From assembly GCA_934630735.1 (NCBI GenBank), contig CAKTWK010000014.1, forward strand, positions 1-52,838: a stretch of DNA of 52,838 bases. The letters are read 5' to 3'. Below, piece by piece: positions 30,959 to 39,322 of this stretch (positions within the stretch are counted from its first letter, which is position 1; each line of letters opens with the position of its first letter). The notes under the pieces are model-generated. The model ran no database searches, was not told the origin of the DNA, and saw nothing but the letters and a program-made list of their open reading frames with translations. The stretch is from an uncultured Collinsella sp. GTDB lineage: Bacteria > Actinomycetota > Coriobacteriia > Coriobacteriales > Coriobacteriaceae. The position numbers and the translations under genes are program-made.

Positions 30959-31939
30959 CTACTCAGCCATCTGAGCCTGGACGGCGGTGATGGCGACGAC
31001 ACCCACGATGTCGTCGGCAGAGCAGCCGCGCGACAGGTCGTTGACCGGCTTGGCGATGCCCTGCAGGATGGGGCCGTAGGCCTCGGCGCCGCCGAAGCGC
31101 TGGACGAGCTTGTAGCCGATGTTGCCTGCCTCGAGGTCGGGGAACACGAGCACGTTGGCCTTACCGGCGACGGAGGAGCCGGGAGCCTTGAGCTGGGCGA
31201 CGGTGGGGACGATAGCGGCATCGAGCTGCAGGTCGCCGTCGATGGCGAGCTCGGGAGCCTTCTCCTTGCAGAACTTCACGGCCTCCTGGACCTTCTTAGC
31301 GACCTCGCCACCGGCGGAGCCCATGGTGGAGTAGGAGAGCATGGCCACGTGCGGCTCAACATTGCCCATGAAGGTGGACCAGGAGTGGGCCGAGGCGATG
31401 GCGATCTCGGAGAGCTCGTCGGAGGACGGGTTGATGTTGAGGCCGCAGTCGGCGAAGATCAGCGTGCCGTCGGTACCGAACTGCGGGGTGTCAGTGCACA
31501 TCACGAAGAAGGCCGAGACCAGCTTGGTGCCCGGAGCGGTCTTGAGGATCTGCAGCGCGGGGCGCAGGGTGTCGGCGGTGGAGTGACAGGCACCGGAGAC
31601 CAGGCCGTCGGCGTCGCCCATCTTGACCATCATGGTGCCAAAGTAGGTGGCGTCCATCACCTGGGCGCGAGCCTGCTCGATGGTAACGCCCTTCTTGGCG
31701 CGGAGCTCGGCAAACTTCTGCGCGTACTCCTCGTGCTTCTCGGCGTTGCGCGGATCGATGACGGTGGCGCCGGGGACGTTGATCTCGTTGGGATCGCCCA
31801 GGATGACGATGTTGGCCAGGCCCTCCTCGATGATTTTGTTTGCCGCGACGATGGTACGCGGATCCTCGCCCTCGGGCAGGACGATGGTCTTAAGGTCGGC
31901 CTTGGCGGCAGACTTCATACGGTTTAGGAAATCGCTCAT
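30959..31939 (-). CDS. pta: Phosphate acetyltransferase
   Basis: A 326-residue Pta of the short (catalytic-domain-only) type. Recognisable segments are 'IVLPEGEDPRT', 'GLVSGACHSTADTLRPALQI', 'TLIFADCGLNINP', 'MLSYSTMGSAGG' and 'DLEAGNIGYKLVQRFGGAEAYGPILQG' (in part). It converts acetyl-CoA and phosphate to acetyl phosphate, feeding the acetate kinases. The ATG follows AAGGAG at 5-6 nt. It is convergent with ackA2, not co-transcribed, and divergent from glf. Confidence 0.95.
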   Translation of the reverse strand: MSDFLNRMKSAAKADLKTIVLPEGEDPRTIVAANKIIEEGLANIVILGDPNEINVPGATVIDPRNAEKHEEYAQKFAELRAKKGVTIEQARAQVMDATYFGTMMVKMGDADGLVSGACHSTADTLRPALQILKTAPGTKLVSAFFVMCTDTPQFGTDGTLIFADCGLNINPSSDELSEIAIASAHSWSTFMGNVEPHVAMLSYSTMGSAGGEVAKKVQEAVKFCKEKAPELAIDGDLQLDAAIVPTVAQLKAPGSSVAGKANVLVFPDLEAGNIGYKLVQRFGGAEAYGPILQGIAKPVNDLSRGCSADDIVGVVAITAVQAQMAE

Positions 31940-31991
31940 GATACTCCTTACAAGCGTTTCGCTAAGCTCCAGGCCCTCGGCTGTACACGAA

Positions 31992-32014
31992 TAAACCCGC
32001 TGCTAGCGGGTTTA
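31992..32014 (-). other. Stem-loop in the pta leader
   Basis: AAACCCGC (31993-32000) and GCGGGTTT (32006-32013) form a compact hairpin between the promoter and the pta ATG. Without a clear T-tract, attenuation is possible but not shown. Confidence 0.4.
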
Positions 32015-32066
32015 CCTTTCAATAATGTACGCCGCGGTGCTTGAGCTTTCCTTGTGTGGCAAGCTC

Positions 32067-32092
32067 ATTATAGGACGCATTAGCGCTATAAT
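32067..32092. promoter_or_regulatory. Divergent pta/glf promoters, facing -10 boxes
   Basis: Plus TATAAT (32087-32092) for glf and minus TATAAT (32072-32067) for pta are consensus -10 boxes only 14 bp apart and face away from each other, so the two promoters overlap and may exclude one another. Neither -35 is strong. Confidence 0.55.
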
Positions 32093-32171
32093 CGCTCTGA
32101 TAAATATGTCTCGACGTATGTTCGAGAAAAAGCCCAGTTAAAAAGCGTGTGGCTTTTGACAAGGAGTATCG

Positions 32172-33374
32172 ATGCAGATTACCTCAGGCCTGCCTGAAGG
32201 CTTTAATGCCGGTGCGTACGACATGATCGTTGTCGGCGCCGGTTATGCCGGTGCCGTTTGCGCCCGCCGTCTTGCCGAAACTATCGGCTATCGTGTTGCC
32301 GTTTTGGAGCGTCGCGGCCACATCGCGGGTAATGCCTACGACTGCACTGACGAGGCCGGAATCCTGGTCCACGAGTACGGTCCGCACATCTATCACACTT
32401 TTAATGAGCGCGTCCATAACTTCCTGTCGCGCTTTACCAAGTGGACGGACTACCAGCACAAGGTGCTCGCCAACATCAACGGCACCCTCATGCCCGTGCC
32501 CTTTAACCATGCGAGCCTCAAGCTTGCCTTTGGCGATGCGCGCGGCGAGGAGCTGTATCAGAAGCTCGTGGAGACCTTTGGCAAGGACGTCAAGGTGCCT
32601 ATTATGGAGCTGCGCAAGAAGAACGACCCGGATCTTGCCGAGGTCGCCGATTATGTCTATGAGAACGTCTTTTTGCATTACACCATGAAGCAGTGGGGCC
32701 AGACGCCCGACCAGATCGACCCCTCGATCACCGGCCGCGTTCCCGTCTTTGTGGGCGATGACGATCGCTACTTCCCGCAGGCTCCTTTCCAGGGCATGCC
32801 GCAGGACGGCTATACCGCGCTGTTCGAGCACATGCTCGATCACGATCTGATCGACGTATTCTGTGACGTAGACGCCCGTGACCTCTTTGAAATCGACGAG
32901 ACCACCGTCAAGATCGACGGCAAGGTCTATGGTGGCGAGATTGTCTACACCGGTCCGCTCGACGAGCTATTCAACCTCGACCTAGGCGCGCTGCCGTACC
33001 GCACGCTCGATATGAAGTTCGAGACGCTCGATATGGACCAGTTCCAGCCCGTGGGCACCGTCAACTACACCACGAGCGAGGACTATACGCGCATCACCGA
33101 GTTCAAGAACATGACCGGTCAGGTTTTGCCCGGCAAGACCACCATCATGAAGGAGTACTCCAAGGCATATACGCCCGGCTCGGGCGAGACGCCGTACTAC
33201 GCTATCCTGGAGCCCGAGAACCGTGAGCTCTACGAGCGCTACCTTGAGCGCGTCCAGAACCTGACGAACTTCCACCCGGTGGGTCGTCTGGCCGAGTATC
33301 GTTACTACGATATGGACGCCGTGACCAATTCTGCCCTCGATCTTTCGGATGAGATTATCGCCTGCCATGCATAA
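32172..33374 (+). CDS. glf: UDP-galactopyranose mutase
   Basis: A 400-residue flavoenzyme. The FAD-binding motif 'DMIVVGAGYAGAVCARRLAE' (about residues 17-36) is followed by 'LERRGHIAGNAYD', 'HEYGPHIYHTFNERV', 'MKQWGQTPDQIDPSITGRVPV' and a C-terminal 'NFHPVGRLAEYRYYDMD' (in part), the substrate/FAD-binding motifs of Glf. It makes UDP-galactofuranose for cell-surface glycans. The ATG follows AAGGAG. It overlaps the following glycosyltransferase by 8 nt, so a galactofuranose-containing polymer is likely. GT2 may add that sugar. Confidence 0.94.
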   Translation: MQITSGLPEGFNAGAYDMIVVGAGYAGAVCARRLAETIGYRVAVLERRGHIAGNAYDCTDEAGILVHEYGPHIYHTFNERVHNFLSRFTKWTDYQHKVLANINGTLMPVPFNHASLKLAFGDARGEELYQKLVETFGKDVKVPIMELRKKNDPDLAEVADYVYENVFLHYTMKQWGQTPDQIDPSITGRVPVFVGDDDRYFPQAPFQGMPQDGYTALFEHMLDHDLIDVFCDVDARDLFEIDETTVKIDGKVYGGEIVYTGPLDELFNLDLGALPYRTLDMKFETLDMDQFQPVGTVNYTTSEDYTRITEFKNMTGQVLPGKTTIMKEYSKAYTPGSGETPYYAILEPENRELYERYLERVQNLTNFHPVGRLAEYRYYDMDAVTNSALDLSDEIIACHA

Positions 33375-34398
33375 AGTCATAACATTCGGTATTCCCTCAT
33401 ATAACGCCGCCAAGGATATGGACCATTGCATCACCTCCATCTTGGAGGGGAGCAATTACGCCACCGATATCGAGATTATCGTGGTGGACGACGGCTCCAA
33501 GGACGAGACGGCCGCCAAGGCCGACGAGTGGGAGGCCCGTTATCCTGGAATCATCCGCGCGGTGCACCAGGAGAATGGCGGCCACGGTATCGCCGTCCTC
33601 TCGGGCCTGCGCGAGGCACAGGGCACCTATTACAAGGTCGTTGACTCGGACGACTGGCTCGACGGTGCGGCGCTTTCGACCATGCTGTCGATTCTGCGTG
33701 GCTTTGAGGAGCGCGACCAGCGCGTCGACCTGTTTATCTCGAACTACGTGTACGAGAAGGTTTACGAGGGCACGCATACCGCTATTGGCTACAAGTTTGC
33801 CCTGCCGCGCAAAAAGATTTTCTCTTGGGACCAGATCGGGCATTTCCGTCCCGATCAGAACCTGCTTATGCACAGCCTGTGCTATCGCACCGATGTGCTG
33901 CGCGAGTCCAATCTGCCTATGCCGGCACACACGTTCTACGTGGATAATATCTACGCATACGTACCGCTGCCGCGCTGCAAGACCATGTACTACGCCGACA
34001 TCGACCTCTATCGCTACTTTATCGGTCGCGAGGGCCAGAGCGTCAACGAGGCTACGATGGTCAAGCGCTTGGGCCAGCAGTTCCGCGTAACGCGCATCAT
34101 GATGGAATCGTTCCACCTGTACCAGGACGTTGAGTCCTCGCGTCTGCGTTCGTACATGATGGGCTACTTCACCATGATGATGGCGATTTGCTCGGTGCTC
34201 ACCAAGCTTTCCGAGGAGGATTGTGCCGATGAGCGCCTGAAGACGCTGTGGAAGGACCTGAAGGAGTACGACGAGCGCATGTATCGTCGCGCTCGCTACG
34301 GCGTGGTCGGATTCTTTACCAACCTGCATGGACGGGCCGGAGACAAAACCACACTCGGCCTATACCATCTTGCCTCAAAGATCTTCAAATTCAACTAG
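33367..34398 (+). CDS. Family 2 glycosyltransferase
   Basis: A 343-residue GT-A glycosyltransferase. 'IVVDDGSKDETAAKADEW' (nucleotide-sugar binding; key DDGS) and 'YYKVVDSDDWLDGAAL' (DxD-type motif) are in the N-terminal half. The C-terminal half is helical and unlike well-known families. ATG 33367 overlaps the glf stop (ATGCATAA); the upstream ATG 33349 is also possible. Operon position after glf makes UDP-galactofuranose a plausible donor. The downstream 372-bp gap holds two nested palindromes. Confidence 0.85.
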   Translation: MHKVITFGIPSYNAAKDMDHCITSILEGSNYATDIEIIVVDDGSKDETAAKADEWEARYPGIIRAVHQENGGHGIAVLSGLREAQGTYYKVVDSDDWLDGAALSTMLSILRGFEERDQRVDLFISNYVYEKVYEGTHTAIGYKFALPRKKIFSWDQIGHFRPDQNLLMHSLCYRTDVLRESNLPMPAHTFYVDNIYAYVPLPRCKTMYYADIDLYRYFIGREGQSVNEATMVKRLGQQFRVTRIMMESFHLYQDVESSRLRSYMMGYFTMMMAICSVLTKLSEEDCADERLKTLWKDLKEYDERMYRRARYGVVGFFTNLHGRAGDKTTLGLYHLASKIFKFN

Positions 34399-34430
34399 CT
34401 GCGGAGTAATCGCTGCTGATAGGTTGACTG

Positions 34431-34540
34431 GGCCCCTTGGCCTTTAGTTTGCTACTGCGAACAGTCCTGCTCGCACGGAAAGCACATTAAGTGCTTTCCG
34501 GCTCGTGCGGAACTTGTATCAAACTAAAGGCCAAGGGGCC
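34431..34540. repeat. Nested palindrome, core-II family (copy 1)
   Basis: A 21-bp perfect outer stem (34431-34451 with 34520-34540; arm begins GGCCCCTTGGCC and ends GTTTG) encloses a core with GGAAAGCAC-attaa-GTGCTTTCC (34477-34499) and CGCACG/CGTGCG. The core (…ACAGTCCTGCTCGCACGG…CGGCTCGTGCGGAACT…) recurs in inverted orientation in copy 2, though the outer arms are different. TTTGC follows on the plus strand, so it may end the glf-GT2 transcript. Confidence 0.85.
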
Positions 34541-34633
34541 TTTGCTATAAGAATCGATTGTCAGCAAGCTGAATTTGAAGGTCTTCGACGCGCGGTACAA
34601 AGGGGCCTGGGCTGAAAGGGATCTTGTTGAGTA

Positions 34634-34758
34634 GGTTGCCCGGTGGGTCTTGGTTATGTTTGTCGCGAGTTCCGCACGAGCCGAAGAGCACTTAATGTGC
34701 TCTTCGTGCGAGCCAGGACTGTAGAGCAGCAAACATAACCAAGACCCACCGGGCAACC
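34634..34758. repeat. Nested palindrome, core-II family (copy 2)
   Basis: A 29-bp perfect outer stem (34634-34662 with 34730-34758; arm begins GGTTGCCCGGTGGG and ends ATGTTTG) encloses AAGAGCAC-ttaat-GTGCTCTT (34684-34704) within GCACGA/TCGTGC-type arms. The core is homologous to copy 1, reversed. It lies 12 bp beyond the P1 peptidase stop codon. The two copies sit about 90 bp apart between convergent genes. Nothing else was seen in 34399-34770. Confidence 0.85.
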
Positions 34759-34770
34759 GGACGAGCTAGT

Positions 34771-35772
34771 TTACTTCGCGGCGCCGGGGATGCCGTGGGA
34801 GGTTTTGGCGGTTTTGGCTCCGTTTACGATGGCGGTCTGTAGGGCCCTTACGGCGAGCATGCCCAACAGGTCCAAGGGAACGGCGGCGCTTGCCTGGGCA
34901 CCCAGTTTGCCGCTGGCGAGGGTGTAGATGGTGTCGCCGTCGTTGGTGGTGTGCGTGGGTCGAATGGCGTGCGCATAGGCGTCTGCGGCCATCTGGGAGA
35001 CCTTGGTGGCCTGAGCCTTGGTGAGCTCAACGTTGGTGACGATGCAGCTGATGGTGGTGTTGGTGCGGTCGAGCGGCATTTGCATAGAGCCGGCGGCGGC
35101 AAAGGCTGCGAGCTCCATGTCGACGATCTGGTCGCTATCCGCTGCAGCGCGCATACCAGCGACCCATTCGCCGGTGAAGGGGTCGACGACATTGCCGCAG
35201 GCGTTGACCGAGACCACGGCACCCACCTTAACGGGGCCGAGTGCCACGGCGGCAGCGCCTAGGCCGGCCTTCATGCAGGTGGCGGGGCCCATGAGCTTGC
35301 CCACGGTGGCACCGGTGCCGGCGCCTACATTGCCCTGCTCGAGCGTGGTGGGGGTATTGTCAAGCGCCTCGCGCACGGCGGAGATGCCGGCCTCGATGTC
35401 GGGGCGTACGGTGGGGTCGCCAAAGGCGAGGTCGAAGATGCAGCTGGAGCACACGATGGGCACCTGCGTGGGGCCGACGGGAAGGCCGATGCCGCGGCTC
35501 TCGAGCTCGCGGGCGACTCCGCTTGCGGCCTCCAGGCCAAAGGCCGATCCACCCGAAAGGCAGACGGCGTGGACCTTGTCCACGGTGTTCTCGGGACGCA
35601 GCAGGTCGGTCTCGCGCGATGCCGGGGCACCGCCGCGAACGTCAACACCGCCGGTGGCGCCCTCGGGTGCCACGATTACGGTGCAACCGGTGCCGGCCTC
35701 ATCGTCCGTATAGTTGCCAAAGCAAAAGCCATCGACATCGCAAACGTCAATGGCCTCAAGCAGTGTATCCAT
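34771..35772 (-). CDS. P1 family (S58, DmpA-like) peptidase
   Basis: A 333-residue Ntn-hydrolase-like aminopeptidase. 'VCLSGGSAFGLEAASGVARELE' (in part) and 'GNVGAGTGATVGKLMG' are typical of the DmpA/P1 group. The self-cleavage site is likely within 'DRTNTTISCIVTNVEL' (about residues 235-250), where the second Thr of NTT would become the nucleophile. The family removes N-terminal residues from small peptides or D-amino acid amides. A stem-loop CCGGGC/GCCCGG (35796-35812) lies in the leader. Cytoplasmic, because no signal peptide is visible. Confidence 0.87.
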   Translation of the reverse strand: MDTLLEAIDVCDVDGFCFGNYTDDEAGTGCTVIVAPEGATGGVDVRGGAPASRETDLLRPENTVDKVHAVCLSGGSAFGLEAASGVARELESRGIGLPVGPTQVPIVCSSCIFDLAFGDPTVRPDIEAGISAVREALDNTPTTLEQGNVGAGTGATVGKLMGPATCMKAGLGAAAVALGPVKVGAVVSVNACGNVVDPFTGEWVAGMRAAADSDQIVDMELAAFAAAGSMQMPLDRTNTTISCIVTNVELTKAQATKVSQMAADAYAHAIRPTHTTNDGDTIYTLASGKLGAQASAAVPLDLLGMLAVRALQTAIVNGAKTAKTSHGIPGAAK

Positions 35773-35842
35773 GTTTTACTCCTATCGGTTTTCCGCCGGG
35801 CCTTATGCCCGGTCGGGATCCGTACGGTACGCCAAAATTGTA

Positions 35843-35866
35843 GGCGCTGGGGGATACCCAGCGCCA
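35843..35866 (-). terminator. Terminator after maf
   Basis: GGCGCTGGG / CCCAGCGCC (35843-35851, 35857-35865) forms a tight stem 8 nt after the maf stop, followed on the minus strand by TACAATTTT. Confidence 0.6.
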
Positions 35867-35873
35867 GATGCAA

Positions 35874-36455
35874 TTACGATAGTTTTTGAATCGCGCGCGC
35901 GACGCGAGCGATGGGCAGGCCCACCACGTTGTAGAAGTCGCCCGAAATATCGTGCACGAGCATGCGCCCGCCGACGCCCTGGATGCCGTAGGCGCCGGCT
36001 TTGTCCATGGGCTCGCCCGAGGCAACATAGCGCTCGATCTGCTCTTCGGTAAGCTCATAGAACGTCACGTCGGTCACATCGACAAACGACAGGCTCTCGG
36101 CGGCGTGCGGGGCTGTGGCGTCTCCGGCTCTAACGATGCAGACGCCGGTTGCGACCTGGTGCGTGCGCCCCGAGAGCTCGTGGAGCATGGTGCGGGCTTC
36201 GTCCTCGTTTGCCGGCTTACCCAAAATCTTGCCATCGAAGGTGACGATGGTGTCGGCCGCGACGGTCAGCTCACTGGGATCGGCGTGCTCGGCGGCAACG
36301 GCGGCAGCCTTAGCGCGAGCTAAGCGCTCGACAAGCGTAAGCGGTGCCTCGTCATCAAAAGGAGTCTCGTCGATGTCGGCGGGAATGACGCGGATGTCGT
36401 AGCCAGCTTCGCGCATCAACTCGATGCGGCGCGGTGATTGCGAAGCCAAAATCAT
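35874..36455 (-). CDS. maf: Maf nucleoside triphosphate pyrophosphatase
   Basis: A 193-residue Maf/Ham1-like house-cleaning enzyme. 'ILASQSPRRIELM' at the N terminus, 'VAADTIVTFDGKILGKP' and 'DKAGAYGIQGVGG' are the family motifs. It hydrolyses modified or non-canonical nucleoside triphosphates. Its ATG overlaps the stop of the DJ-1 gene by 4 nt (ATGA), showing one operon. Confidence 0.94.
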   Translation of the reverse strand: MILASQSPRRIELMREAGYDIRVIPADIDETPFDDEAPLTLVERLARAKAAAVAAEHADPSELTVAADTIVTFDGKILGKPANEDEARTMLHELSGRTHQVATGVCIVRAGDATAPHAAESLSFVDVTDVTFYELTEEQIERYVASGEPMDKAGAYGIQGVGGRMLVHDISGDFYNVVGLPIARVARAIQKLS

Positions 36456-36994
36456 AGCTGAATGCCCTCGGCAACCTTCTCGACAGCCTTGTCGCCAGCG
36501 AGCGTGCGCAGCAGCTCAAGCGCAAAGGGGAGCGACTGGGCCATGCCGCTGGCGGTGATGATGTTGCCGTCGTGCGTGACCTTGTCGCCGGTATAGGCGC
36601 CCTCGGGGAAGCTCTTCTCAAAGCCGGGGAAGCACGTGGCGTGGCGTCCCTCGAGCAGATCAAGCTCGCCCAGGATAAACGGGGCGGCGCAGATGGCGGC
36701 AACATGCTTGGTCGCGGCGAACTCGCAGACTACGTCGCAGACGCGCTGGTCGGCGCGCAGGTTGGTGGCGCCGGGCAGGCCGCCGGGCAGCACGACGCAG
36801 TCATACTCGTCAAAGTTAATCTCGTCAAAGAGTGCGTCGCAGGTTACGGGAATCTGCAGCGAGCTTACGACCTCACGCGTAGGCATAATCGAGACGAGCG
36901 TGGCGCGCACGCCGCCGCGACGCATGACATCGACCATGGTCAGGCATTCAATCGTTTCAAAGCCATCGGCGGCAAGAACGGCAACGCTGGGCAT
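36452..36994 (-). CDS. DJ-1/PfpI family protein
   Basis: A 180-residue DJ-1-like protein. The nucleophile elbow 'AAICAAPFIL' (Cys about 106) and 'VVLPGGLPGATNLRAD' are the hallmark motifs; 'GFETIECL' gives the conserved acidic residue. Family members act as glyoxalase/deglycase-like or stress proteins. The start is the ATG after AAAGGAACC; a longer frame to 37171 lacks a site. Operon with maf. Confidence 0.9.
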   Translation of the reverse strand: MPSVAVLAADGFETIECLTMVDVMRRGGVRATLVSIMPTREVVSSLQIPVTCDALFDEINFDEYDCVVLPGGLPGATNLRADQRVCDVVCEFAATKHVAAICAAPFILGELDLLEGRHATCFPGFEKSFPEGAYTGDKVTHDGNIITASGMAQSLPFALELLRTLAGDKAVEKVAEGIQL

Positions 36995-37150
36995 AAGGGT
37001 TCCTTTCATAGGGCGGCATACAATTAGCCGTCTTATACCCGAAGACCCCCGCTTGCCACGCACCATTCCCCAATGATTTTGATCCCCGCCCCAGAAAATC
37101 ATGCAGGGCGGATGGGTGTTGCGCACTAGGAGGGGCTTACGGCGCGGCGA

Positions 37151-37156
37151 TAAAAT
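37151..37156 (+). promoter_or_regulatory. Candidate -10 box before the zinc-ribbon protein gene
   Basis: TAAAAT lies 44 nt before the ATG at 37200, in the gap from the divergent DJ-1 operon. No convincing -35. Confidence 0.3.
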
Positions 37157-37199
37157 CTCGACATCCGTCATCTTTCGCTACATGAGGAGCTGATTTGCG

Positions 37200-37493
37200 A
37201 TGATTAGTGTATTCGATCTTCTCGTTTTGCTCGTTGTATTTGGTGGTGTCGCGGCTGTCGCCTTTGCTGTTATCTTGAACAAGGAATCGTCGAATAAGCC
37301 TCAGCCTCCTCAGTCCAATCCGTACCAGCAAATGCCTCCGATGCAGCAGGTCCCGCCGGCACAGCAGGTGTCAACCATGGTCGATGATGCTCAGCCAGTT
37401 GAACCCGCTCATTTTTGCGCTCAGTGCGGCTCAATGTTGGAAGCAAACGCATCCTTCTGCCAAAACTGCGGCGCTCCGGTCAACCACCAGTGA
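37200..37493 (+). CDS. Small membrane protein with C-terminal zinc ribbon
   Basis: A 97-residue protein. One N-terminal membrane helix (about residues 5-26), a Pro/Gln-rich linker (32-58) and a C-terminal zinc ribbon 'FCAQCGSMLEANASFCQNCG' (two CxxC pairs). The same ribbon type ends the large protein at 37675, so the two may act together. With the N terminus outside, the ribbon would face the cytoplasm. No enzyme motif; function unknown. GAGGAG lies about 10 nt upstream. Confidence 0.75.
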   Translation: MISVFDLLVLLVVFGGVAAVAFAVILNKESSNKPQPPQSNPYQQMPPMQQVPPAQQVSTMVDDAQPVEPAHFCAQCGSMLEANASFCQNCGAPVNHQ

Positions 37494-37500
37494 TTTTTCT

Positions 37501-37554
37501 GGGACGGGGATTAAATAATCATTCGGAACACAATGATTATTTAATCCCCGTCCC
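37501..37554. repeat. Perfect 23-bp inverted repeat after the zinc-ribbon gene
   Basis: GGGACGGGGATTAAATAATC... (37501-37523) and its exact complement (37532-37554) flank an 8-base loop; ATTTTC follows. It starts 8 nt after the stop codon and may be a terminator. The arm is far longer than a terminator needs and the GGGAC start resembles the 16204-16247 hairpin. Confidence 0.8.
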
Positions 37555-37674
37555 ATTTTCATCAGACGTTACCGACATTTTTTGCACGCTGAGAATTGTT
37601 GCGCAACACATTTTGATTTTTCGGGTTTAGCTTAGCTTCAGGTATTACTCACCTCTCGACCGAAAGGGGCAACC

Positions 37675-39318
37675 ATGCCAAGAACGAGAAAAATGAAATG
37701 GGGGATGCTCCTTACGGCCGGCCTTGCACTGGCTGCCAGTCTTGTCGTGGCGCCGCTCGGTGCCTATGCTGCCGACGTTCCCACGCCCGAGCTCAAGGAC
37801 ACGTATGAGCTTGAGAATTCGATATATGTAAACCGTTCGCCTTCTGGAAGGTATGTGCTGTACGGGGATACATCTGAAGAAAAGTTTTATTTACTAGACA
37901 CCGAGGATTGGTCTCGCACCATAGTGGATATTGATTCCGAGAGTGATGACTATAAAAATGCATACTGCTTTTCAGCCGACGAAAAGACCTTTTACTGTTT
38001 CAATAGAGCGAACGATTCCGTAATTGCATATGATCTGTCCAATGACAAGTCAGAAGAATATCCGCTGGGCTCCGCGGTTGCATCTGACGTGCTTGATGAC
38101 GATGATGGCGATGTCAGGCTTCAAATATCTAAGGACAACAAATTACTGTTTATAACATCCCTAGTATATGATTCGCGTTCAGAGGATTATTACGCAGTTT
38201 TTAGCGTAGTTGATTTTAAGAACAGCAATACAACGACTAAATATGAATTTACGTCATCCGATGACTACTCTTTGGATGGCCCTGCTTGGATTTCAAATGA
38301 CGGCAAATACGGCTACGTTATACGAGATTATTGCGGCGACGATTACGATTCACATTCGTACTACGACGTAGTAACGCTCGACCTGAAGGACAAGGAAGCC
38401 GTCAACACGTCTGAATTTGACAGGGCGGGCAATACGGTTGTCGTTAACGATGACGGCGCTGCTGTCGGTTCGAGCTGCTATGTCTCGAAAAAAGGCGACG
38501 CAACCTCTATCTACTACAGCAACCTGGAACATAACTCGCTTAATCAGGACGGATCGCTCGTTCTTGGCTTGTATAACGAAAACTGTGATGGACTTGGCTC
38601 CAGCTCTTCTGAGCTGGAAAGTCTTGAAATGATTGTCGTAGATAACAAGACGGGCGAAACAAAATGGAGGACTAAGTACCCTAATGATCTCCCCTTTATG
38701 AGTGAAGATGAATATGGTGCTCTATCGAACGACGGCAGGTTTGCATTGGCCAATGGTTCGGACGACAACGATAACAATCTGTTGTATCTGATCGATACAA
38801 AGACGGGCGCTCATTCTCAGATCAATTTGAGGGGTTCGCTGGAATACGACCGCGTAGGCGACGACGGCTACTTGGGGTCTGCGTGGTTCTCGAAGGACTG
38901 CTCATTGATTTATGCCGTTCAAGATAATAAGGATGACGGCTTTAGGATCGATGTCTACAAGAGTGGCATCTCCCAGCAATCCCTTTTGGCCGATTCGCAA
39001 AAGGAAGACAGCTCATCCTCGTTCAACCCAATTATCATTGTCGTTGTAGTTGCGATTCTTCTTGCTGCGGGCGTTGGCGGCTTCTTTGTCATTCGCATGC
39101 GCAAACACTCTAAGGCATATGCGGCGGTTGCGAATAACACCGCATATACAGCGTCTCAGCAGACGATGCCGCAGAATTTCGTAGGACAACAGGCTCAGGC
39201 TCAGCCGCAGCAGGCTCCTGCGTCCTCGGATGCGCCGCGATTCTGTAGCTCGTGCGGAAGCCCGCTTACGCCCGATTCTCAATTCTGCCCACATTGCGGC
39301 GCACCGGTAAAGCACTAA
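37675..39318 (+). CDS. Exported propeller-like protein with membrane helix and cytosolic zinc ribbon
   Basis: A 547-residue protein. The signal sequence (about 1-33, ending 'AYAADV') is followed by an extracellular region (34-445) of repeated beta-strand blades with Asp/Ser-rich loops ('SPSGRYVLYGD', 'SADEKTFYCF', 'SKDNKLLFIT', 'SNDGKYGYVI', 'SNDGRFALANG', 'SKDCSLIYAVQ'), consistent with a WD40/YVTN-like propeller. Then come a membrane helix (about 452-475), a Gln/Ala-rich linker and a zinc ribbon 'FCSSCGSPLTPDSQFCPHCG' that would be cytoplasmic. The coding sequence is clearly lower in GC than its neighbours, hinting at acquisition or relaxed codon use. Function unknown. GAAAGGGG precedes the ATG. 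Confidence 0.8.
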   Translation: MPRTRKMKWGMLLTAGLALAASLVVAPLGAYAADVPTPELKDTYELENSIYVNRSPSGRYVLYGDTSEEKFYLLDTEDWSRTIVDIDSESDDYKNAYCFSADEKTFYCFNRANDSVIAYDLSNDKSEEYPLGSAVASDVLDDDDGDVRLQISKDNKLLFITSLVYDSRSEDYYAVFSVVDFKNSNTTTKYEFTSSDDYSLDGPAWISNDGKYGYVIRDYCGDDYDSHSYYDVVTLDLKDKEAVNTSEFDRAGNTVVVNDDGAAVGSSCYVSKKGDATSIYYSNLEHNSLNQDGSLVLGLYNENCDGLGSSSSELESLEMIVVDNKTGETKWRTKYPNDLPFMSEDEYGALSNDGRFALANGSDDNDNNLLYLIDTKTGAHSQINLRGSLEYDRVGDDGYLGSAWFSKDCSLIYAVQDNKDDGFRIDVYKSGISQQSLLADSQKEDSSSSFNPIIIVVVVAILLAAGVGGFFVIRMRKHSKAYAAVANNTAYTASQQTMPQNFVGQQAQAQPQQAPASSDAPRFCSSCGSPLTPDSQFCPHCGAPVKH

Positions 39319-39322
39319 GCGC

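Noticed and set aside
28002..32014. AT/GC-rich hairpins scanned as possible riboswitches around ackA and pta
   Set aside because: They are simple stems or terminators; none matches the layout of a riboswitch family that I know.
34431..34758. Nested palindromes as insertion sequences or CRISPR repeats
   Set aside because: No transposase frame, no regular repeat-spacer pattern; only two copies, inverted, with different outer arms.
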